Origin: CAZRDB01 sp964598695
Lineage (GTDB): Bacteria > Armatimonadota > Zipacnadia > UBA1398
Assembly: GCA_964598695.1 (NCBI GenBank)
Contig: CAZRDB010000072.1
Coordinates: forward strand, 1-21,589
DNA length: 21,589 nt
Direction of reading: 5' to 3'
Shown here: piece by piece, positions 15,769-21,589 of the stretch
Layout of the letters: each line of letters opens with the position of its first letter
How positions within the stretch are numbered: position 1 is the stretch's first letter
The notes under the pieces: generated by a model
Told to the model about the DNA's origin: nothing
The model's input: only the letters and a program-made list of their open reading frames with translations
Database searches by the model: none
Translations under genes and position numbers: made by a program

Positions 15769-17613
15769 TTGTCATCGGAGGACCCCACCCGCCCCACGCC
15801 GGAACCCATGCCCTCCGGAGGGCCCCTGAAGGCCGCCGGCTGGCTTGGTCCCGCATCCGACCGGCTCGCGCAGGAGGTTGTCTCCGGCCTGCGCGGGATC
15901 GTCGACAAGATCGCGCGCCTACCCGACGCGCCGCAGTGGACCCTGATCCGGCGGCTCGCGACGGTGGACGAGCTGCGCGCATTGGCGGAGAACCCTCCTT
16001 CCGGGCTCGTGGACGCCCTCGCACCTGTACTCTGTCCGACGCTTGCATGGGTGAAGATGTTTGACGACACCCTTTCGACACGCCCCAAGGCCGATCGTCC
16101 CTCCTGGAATCCCTCCGACCCGTTCAAGGGCGCGGTCCGGGCCCTGCAGAACGGCTGGTACGAGGACGCGCTCGAGAACTTCCGCAAGGCGGTCGACGAG
16201 TCGCCCGAGGACTTCGTCGCCCTGTACGGCCTCGCGATGCTCCTGTTCTACTGGGAGGGCGACGCCGAGGCGGCCCTTGCCCCTCTCGAGCGCGCGGCGC
16301 GCTATGCGGTCCCCGTCGGCGCCCGCCCCTGGATGAAGCAGTTCGCGGCCGAGGCGCTGATCAGCCGCGCCGATCTGCTCGTGCGCCTGCACGAGGACTA
16401 CGGCCTCGCCCACCAGCACCTCTCGAACGCCGAGGAGCATGTGGGCGCGTGCCCCGAGATCCTGCTCGCCCGCGCCCGGATCGCCGCCCGCACCGGCAAC
16501 GCCGCCGAGGTCAGCCGGGGCGTCGCCGCCGCGATCGAGAAGAGCTGGTTCTACGCGATCCAGGTCGCACTCGATCCCGCCTTCCCGGCCGCGATCGCCG
16601 ACGCCGTCCACGACGCGCTCGACCGCACCCGCGCGGGGCTTCAGGACCGTGCCGCGGAGCAGGCCCGAGCGCTGCGCGAGCGGCTCGAGGAGGCGCTCCG
16701 CGAGGACGAAGCCGCACACGAGGGCTCCGCCGACCGACTCACGGAGGCGCGGGGACGGGTCAGCGAGGTCATCGCCAAGCTGGATGCTCTCGTCGGAGGC
16801 GACCACGCGAGCCTGCTCGAAAGCCTCGCCCTGGGCGACCGCATCGCCGATCTCACCAAGGCGGGCGAGCGGGCCGCCTCCGGCCTCGCCGACCAGCGCC
16901 GGGTCCTGCGGGAGGAGCGCCAGCGCGCCTCGATCGCGGAGGAGATGGCCGACCTGCAGGCGCAGCGCGAGCACCTGGGCGTCCGCCGCCAGCGCCTCGC
17001 CGACGCCGAGGCCTCGGCCATCGAGCGACTCGCGGGTGAGTCGAAGGAGCAGGCGGCCCAGCTCAAGCAGGAGTGCGTGCGCAATGGTGTGCGCCGCCTC
17101 GCGCGGCTGATCGTCCCTGCCCTGATCATCGTCCTGCTGTACCACTTCACGGAGATCCGCTTCTCGCCCTCGTTCTCGGTGGGCATGCGCGGCGCCGGGG
17201 CGAGCGCGGAGGGCGCGAAGCCCGGCGAGCCGACGCGACGCAAGGGCCCGACCGCCCCGGGCCCCGGCGCGGGGGCGGGCGCGGTCGGACGCAGCCAGGT
17301 CATGCCGGTGCAGCCCGGCGCGGGGGCGGTCCCCGCCGCCGCGACCGAACCGCAGGTCGCTCCGGCTCCCTCCTACCACCAGAGCCTCGACCGGTGGGTG
17401 TGGGTCCTCTTCTTCGCCTACGTCGTCGGATTGGGTGGGCTTGCCGCGAAGAACGAGTGGGCCCGCTATCAGGGCCTCGCGGCCGCGCTCGAGCGCAAGT
17501 CGGAGACGCGACGGGAGGAGGTCCTCGCCGAGCTGGAAGCGCAGCGGGGGCCGATCGACGAGGACTACAAGCGGGTGACGGCCCGCATCGAGCAGCTTCG
17601 CACGCAGCTCTAG
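15769..17613 (+). CDS. TPR and coiled-coil protein with two TM segments
   Basis: The 614-residue product starts at TTG 15769, about 8 bases after AAGGGAC; ATG 15808 is a weaker alternative. Residues ~40-105 are helical. From ~117 a TPR-like region reads 'GAVRALQNGWYEDALENFRKAV' then 'LYGLAMLLFYWEGDAEAALA'. Residues ~285-445 form a long charged coiled coil ('ARALRERLEEALREDEAAHE', 'RRVLREERQRASIAEEMADL'). TM1 is about 447-460 (LIVPALIIVLLYHF). A Gly/Ala/Pro-rich linker (~465-540) precedes TM2 at ~543-560 (WVWVLFFAYVVGLGGLAA), and the C-terminus is another short coiled coil. Both coiled coils would lie on the same side, with the linker outside (inference). No enzyme motif is seen. A hydrolase gene begins 37 bases downstream and is probably co-transcribed. 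Confidence 0.78.
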   Translation: MSSEDPTRPTPEPMPSGGPLKAAGWLGPASDRLAQEVVSGLRGIVDKIARLPDAPQWTLIRRLATVDELRALAENPPSGLVDALAPVLCPTLAWVKMFDDTLSTRPKADRPSWNPSDPFKGAVRALQNGWYEDALENFRKAVDESPEDFVALYGLAMLLFYWEGDAEAALAPLERAARYAVPVGARPWMKQFAAEALISRADLLVRLHEDYGLAHQHLSNAEEHVGACPEILLARARIAARTGNAAEVSRGVAAAIEKSWFYAIQVALDPAFPAAIADAVHDALDRTRAGLQDRAAEQARALRERLEEALREDEAAHEGSADRLTEARGRVSEVIAKLDALVGGDHASLLESLALGDRIADLTKAGERAASGLADQRRVLREERQRASIAEEMADLQAQREHLGVRRQRLADAEASAIERLAGESKEQAAQLKQECVRNGVRRLARLIVPALIIVLLYHFTEIRFSPSFSVGMRGAGASAEGAKPGEPTRRKGPTAPGPGAGAGAVGRSQVMPVQPGAGAVPAAATEPQVAPAPSYHQSLDRWVWVLFFAYVVGLGGLAAKNEWARYQGLAAALERKSETRREEVLAELEAQRGPIDEDYKRVTARIEQLRTQL

Positions 17614-17628
17614 CCGCCTCCGGGCGGC
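17613..17628 (+). terminator. Short hairpin after the TPR/coiled-coil gene
   Basis: GCCGCC (17613-17618) and GGCGGC (17623-17628) pair around a TCCG loop, starting at the last base of the stop codon. There is no T-tract and a ribosome site follows at once, so it is more likely an mRNA stability element than a terminator. Confidence 0.25.
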
Positions 17629-17650
17629 GCCGCCGCTGAGGAGGACCTGG

Positions 17651-20508
17651 ATGAACCACCGCCCCGCGCTCGCCCTGTCGATGCTGGCTCTCTGTGCGTG
17701 TACGGCGCTCGCGGCGCCCCCGAGGTACGTCGCCCGCGTCTCCCAGACCGGTCGGGTCGACCTGCGTGCCGACGATGGCTCGTGGGGCCACCTGACCGCC
17801 GGTTTCGCCGAGAGCGGCTGGCGCTTCCACGACCTCGACGAGGGGCGCGAGTGGCAGCCGATCACCGAGGAAGGGCGCCGGATCGGGAGCGCCGGGCGGA
17901 TCCCTCTGGCATCCGGTACGACGATCGAGGTCGAGAGCCGCTTCCGTCGCGAGCCGGGCGGCTTCGCCGTCACCTACCGCCTCACCCCCTCCGCTGATCT
18001 GGCGGTCGAGAGCATCCACGCCGCGTTCGGTCTTCCGGCATCGCTCTGGGCGGGGGCGGGCTGGGAGGCGGGAGACGCGCGGGGGACGATCCCGACGGCT
18101 GTGGGCCCCACCCAGGTGTACGTCGGGACCGGCACGCCGCTCGCGCTCGAGGCGCCCGCGGGCCACGCCCTGCGGATCCTCCCGTCCGCCGAGTCCCATG
18201 TGCTCCTCCAGGACAGCCGGCAGTGGGGACCGTCGCTCGACGTGCGGATCGGCGCGGGCGCGGGGACCCGGAAGGCCGGCGAGACCTACGAGGTCACGCT
18301 GCAGGTGGCGTTCGGACCGGAGGTGGAGCTGGTGTTCGACGAGCCCGTCGTGCTCTCGGCGTCCGCGGAGTGGATCCCGCTCACGACCTCCCTCGACATC
18401 GCCCCGGGCTCGGCGCTCGATTGGTCGGAGCAGGGCCTCGGCCCCGCTCCGGCGGGCGCGCGGGGGCCGCTTGTGGTCGGGCCGACGGGTCGGTTCGAGT
18501 TGGCGGGGCGCCCCGGTGAGCCCATGCGGTTGTGGGGTGTGAACCTGTGCTTCGGGGCCCTCTACCCCGACCACCCGCTGGCTGATCGGGTCGCCACACG
18601 GCTGCGCATGCTCGGCTACAACGCCGTCCGGATCCACCACTACGAGGGCGGCCTGATCGAGGGCGGCCGATCGGACTCGGTCACCCTCAACCCGGATGCT
18701 CTCGATCGGCTCGACTACCTCATCGCGGCGCTGAAGCGGGAGGGGCTCTACATCACCACCGACGGCTTCGTCTCGCGCCCCGTGCGCGCGGCGGAGGTGT
18801 TCCCCGGCCGCACGGGAGACATCCCGATGGACACGTTCAAGATGCTGGCGCTCGTGGACGACCGCGCGTTCGCGTGTTGGTGCGACTTCCTGCGCGCCTG
18901 GCTCACCCACGTGAACCCCCATACCGGCCTGGCGCTCGCCGACGACCCCGTCCTCGCCGGCCTCGCGCTGATCAACGAGGGCAACGCCGGCAACTTCATC
19001 GAGAACCTCGACGAGCTGGCGCGGCCGGCCTGGAGCGAGCGCTACAACGCCTGGCTGCTCGCGCGGTACGGCGGACGGGAGGGCCTCGCGCGGGCGTGGG
19101 GGAGTGCGCTCGCCACGGAGGAGGATCCCGCGCGCGGGACGGTCGGGCTCCACCGGGGCGACGGCCGGCGCGCGGCCGACCTCGGCGTCTTCTGGGCGAC
19201 CGTGGAGCGCGACGCCTATGCGCGCATGAGCCGGTTCCTCCGCGACGAGCTGGGCGTCGACACGCCGCTCACCGACATGAACAGCTGGACCGACACCCTC
19301 GCGACCCAAGCCGTCCGGGGCGACTACGACTTCGTCGACGGCCACTACTACTGGGACCACCCCAGCTTCCTCGAGAGGCCGTGGTCGCTCCCCGCGCGCG
19401 GTTGGAGCAACGGGGAGTCGATGGTCTCGGCGGGCGGGGCCGGCGCGCGGGACCGCACGCTGCTGCGGCTGTACGGCAAGCCGTTCACCATCACCGAGTT
19501 CAACAGCCCGGCGCCAAACCGGTACCGGGCGGAGTGCGGGTTGCTGATGGGCGCCGTGGCGGGGCTGCAGGGCTGGGACGCGGTCTACCGGTTCGCCTAC
19601 AGCCACGATGCCGGCAACCTCGGAGAGCCGCGGCCGAGCAACTTCTTCGACCTGGCCTCCGACCCNNNNNNNNNNCCGATCGTGCGGCGATCCTCCTGTT
19701 CCTCCGGGGCGACCTAGCGCAGGCGCCGCACCGGATCGCCGTCCGAATGGACCCGGGCTACGCGCTCGGCACGCCGGACGCCCTCCCCTCCCCCGAGTTC
19801 GCGCTCCGCGAACTCACCTACGTGACGGGGCTCGGGATGCGTCTCGGCGAGGGCGAGGAGGATCTCGCGTTCGCGGCGACGCCCGGGGTCTCGGCGAAGG
19901 GCCTGACCGAGCCGCCCGGTTCGCCCGAGGCGCTCGCGGAAGCCGTTCGCGTCCTTCGGGAGCGAGGATGGCTCCCGGAGGGCAACCCGACCGACCCGGG
20001 GGCCGGCATCCTCGCCAGCGAGACGGGCGAGGTCGTGCTCAACGCGCCGGCCGGCACGCTCTCGATCGGAACGCCACGGTTCGCCGGGGTCTTCTCTCGG
20101 AGGCCGGGCACAGCCGTGGAGGCGGGCAGCCTCGAGGTCGCCCTGGACGAGGTCGGAGGGACCGTGTGGCTGGCCTCCCTCGACGGCGCGCCGATCGCGC
20201 GCAGCCGACGGCTGCTGCTCGTCCATCTGACGGAGGTGCAGAACACGGGCGCCCGTTTCCGCGAGAACGACCGTCTGACGCTGGAAGCCTGGGGGGGGCT
20301 ACCGTATCTCGCGCGCAACGGGGCCGCCCGGGTGCGGATCGCGCGCGATGCCGACGCGGCTCCGCTTCGCTGCTGGGCGCTCGGGGCCGATGGGGCGCGG
20401 GCGGAGGCGCTGGAGGTCTCGGAGGCGGCGATGGGGGCCGTCGACGTGGGAGTCTCGGTGGCGGGCCCGGCGGGGGCCCGGCTCTACTACGAGCTGGCGG
20501 CCGAGTAG
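17651..20508 (+). CDS. Large secreted glycoside hydrolase, clan-A-like, interrupted by an assembly gap
   Basis: The start at ATG 17651 has GAGGAGGA (17638-17645) upstream. Residues 1-~22 are a signal peptide ('LALSMLALCACTALA'). Residues ~25-280 are beta-rich with no recognised name. From ~292 a TIM-barrel-type catalytic region begins: 'MRLWGVNLCFGALYPDH', 'LGYNAVRIHHYEGG', 'LAGLALINEGNAGN' with Glu443 as likely acid/base, 'YDFVDGHYYWDHPSF', and 'KPFTITEFNSPAPNRYRAE' with Glu616 as likely nucleophile. These are clan GH-A hallmarks (GH5/GH42-type; family knowledge). The frame changes from 2 to 1 across Ns at 19666-19675, but 'FFDLASDP' before and 'DRAAILLFLRGD' after read as one continuous segment. 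After the gap, 276 residues form a beta-rich C-terminal part. The substrate is probably a polysaccharide or glycoside outside the cell; the exact family is unknown. Confidence 0.82.
19666..19675. other. Assembly gap (10 N placeholder)
   Basis: Ten Ns lie inside the glycoside hydrolase gene. The frame moves from 2 to 1 across them, so the true missing length should be 2 modulo 3 if the gene is intact. Confidence 0.98.
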
Positions 20509-20527
20509 GGCGACCGCGACAAACAAG

Positions 20528-20560
20528 GAGCGCAGCCCACGGCCGGGATGGGCTGCGCTC
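20528..20560. terminator. Bidirectional terminator between the hydrolase and prepilin genes
   Basis: GAGCGCAGCCCA (20528-20539) pairs perfectly with TGGGCTGCGCTC (20549-20560) around a 9-base loop. It lies between the two convergent stops at 20508 and 20593. The minus-strand exit is modestly T-rich (TTGTTTG). Confidence 0.7.
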
Positions 20561-20592
20561 TGCGAGACACGGGCAGGCGGGTCGTCCGCGGT

Positions 20593-21231
20593 CTACTGGC
20601 TGGTGAGGAACTGGTTGACGCTGACGCTCTCGACCCGCTGCCACTTCGCGTGGCCGTCGCAGAAGGCGAAGTTCGCGCCTCCGTTGTGGATGTACGAGGG
20701 GACATCGCCCCAAACGGGCGGGCTTCCCCCGGGCGGTGCGAAGTAGCCGTCGTTCAGCGTCTCCGACTCATCGACCAGCAGAACCGTCGTTGACGGCGTC
20801 GCCAGAATGGCCATGCGCGCGTAGCCGAGGTTCGCGTTCATGGAGTAGCTGAGGTGCTTGGTGTCGGCGTAGCGATCGGACGGACAGAGGTAGATCTGCA
20901 CGTTCTTGCTGTAGGGGTAGATCGCCCCCCGATCAGGGTAGATGATGGAGTTGGAGCCGGTGCCCGGATCCTCGGCGACCCAGTGGCCGGGCTGGTTGGT
21001 CGGGTAGCCGGCAAGGGCCCAGTCGAAGGGCGCCGCGCCGGGGTAGGCCTCGTCGTAGTCCTGCGCGTACATGTGGAACGTGGTGTCGAGCTGCTTCACG
21101 TTCGAGAGGCACGAGGTCTGCCGAGCCTTCTCACGTGCTTTCGCGAACACGGGGAAGAGGATCGCTGCCAGGATGGCGATGATGGCGATCACGACGAGTA
21201 GCTCGATAAGGGTGAAGCCGCGTTTGCCCAT
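20593..21231 (-). CDS. Type IV prepilin-like (DUF1559-type) pseudopilin, copy 2
   Basis: The 212-residue product starts at ATG 21231 with AAAGGA about 8 bases upstream. The class III signal 'GKRGFTLIELLVVIAI' has a basic n-region, cleavable Gly, and Glu5. It is followed by 'LFPVFAKAREKARQTSCLSN', 'MYAQDYDEAYPG' and a 'IYLCPSD' Cys segment. The C-terminus has an intact H-X9-DG motif in 'IHNGGANFAFCDGHAKW'. It is a paralogue of the 14740-15495 gene: the first ~60 residues are nearly the same and the globular part has diverged. It would be processed by prepilin peptidase and anchored in or extracted from the inner membrane (family knowledge). It is convergent with the hydrolase gene and has no pilus machinery beside it. 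Confidence 0.93.
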   Translation of the reverse strand: MGKRGFTLIELLVVIAIIAILAAILFPVFAKAREKARQTSCLSNVKQLDTTFHMYAQDYDEAYPGAAPFDWALAGYPTNQPGHWVAEDPGTGSNSIIYPDRGAIYPYSKNVQIYLCPSDRYADTKHLSYSMNANLGYARMAILATPSTTVLLVDESETLNDGYFAPPGGSPPVWGDVPSYIHNGGANFAFCDGHAKWQRVESVSVNQFLTSQ

Positions 21232-21401
21232 GCCGGATCCTTTCGGTGCGTTAGGACCCCGACCCGGCGTTGGCGACACCAGGCCCGAGGCCGCCGTGCC
21301 ACGACTGCGAGTGGGAGGAGCGCCGCCGGCCTGCCGCACACCTCCGGTAGTACCTTACCCCCTCCGTGCCCTCCTCTTCGCGCCCCGCCAGCGCGGCTCC
21401 T

Positions 21402-21448
21402 GCCGGCTGCGCGGATTGCGCGGGCGCAGGGGAAGCGCCGCAGCCGGC
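21402..21448. other. Long GC-rich inverted repeat upstream of the last gene
   Basis: GCCGGCTGCG (21402-21411) is the exact complement of CGCAGCCGGC (21439-21448). The 27-base loop holds a nested GCGC/GCGC pair. It sits in the 282-base divergent region 21232-21513, which otherwise shows no gene and no clear -35/-10 pair. Confidence 0.35.
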
Positions 21449-21513
21449 GGAACAAGCCTCCCGGTGGGGAGAGGGACGGACGTGCGCCGCGGGCAGGCGA
21501 AGGAGACGCCGCC

Positions 21514-21589
21514 ATGGACGACCTGGAGAGCCTCGCCAGCCAGCCGGGCGTGCCGGAGGCGCTCCGGCGCGCGGCCCTGGCGGAGGTAG
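21514..21589 (+). CDS. Start of an unidentified gene (3' truncated by window edge)
   Basis: ATG 21514 is preceded by AAGGAGA at a normal distance. The frame stays open to the window end, giving 25 residues beginning MDDLESLASQPGVPEALRRA. They look like an amphipathic helical N-terminus with no signal peptide. This is too short to assign a family. Confidence 0.55.
   Translation, partial: MDDLESLASQPGVPEALRRAALAEV

Overview
This window is about 21.6 kb of GC-rich bacterial chromosome with densely packed genes and two 10-N placeholder gaps at 903-912 and 19666-19675. The best lineage hint comes from two type IV prepilin-like (DUF1559-type) proteins. They carry the N-terminal cleavage/methylation motif, then 'PVF(A/S)KAREKARQTSCLSN', then a C-terminal H-X9-D(G/Q) motif. 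In my knowledge this combination is typical of Armatimonadota, with Planctomycetota as the next possibility. This is inference from family knowledge, not a search result.

Layout, left to right. (1) 1-5537, plus strand: the 3' end of a TPR protein, an M16-peptidase-like exported protein broken by a gap, an exported PQQ-type beta-propeller with Met/Gly-rich insertions, a small two-TM coiled-coil protein, a strong hairpin, then dprA. (2) 5612-7561, plus: a P1B-2 heavy-metal ATPase (Zn/Cd/Pb type) with no obvious AUG start. (3) 7568-8311, minus: a rhomboid protease with a clear sigma70-type promoter. (4) 8413-10651, plus: a multi-TM TPR protein overlapping a degenerate receiver/HATPase-like protein. 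(5) 10661-11452, minus: an exported C39-like cysteine peptidase, divergent from (6) 11527-12462, plus: an exported TolB/PD40-type propeller. (7) 12615-13982, plus: a stand-alone TrpB2-type tryptophan synthase beta chain, ended by a perfect 14-bp hairpin. (8) 14086-15495, minus: a single-TM protein with a 42-bp tandem repeat, and a prepilin-like protein. (9) 15769-20508, plus: a TPR/coiled-coil membrane protein and a large secreted clan-A-like glycoside hydrolase broken by the second gap. (10) 20593-21231, minus: a second prepilin-like protein. (11) 21514 to the end: the start of an unidentified plus-strand gene.

The common theme is the cell envelope: most products are exported, membrane-bound or built from TPRs and propellers. 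trpB, dprA and the metal ATPase are ordinary chromosomal functions. I see no rRNA, tRNA, CRISPR array, insertion sequence, integrase or phage gene, so this looks like core chromosome rather than a mobile island.

I do not find a convincing complete new system. The best second-look items are the degenerate receiver/HATPase protein coupled to a TPR membrane protein, the M16-like protein without a visible zinc motif, the apparently leaderless C39-like peptidase at a shared divergent promoter, the ATPase with an apparent CTG start and N-terminal cysteine cluster, and the 42-bp/126-bp higher-order repeat.
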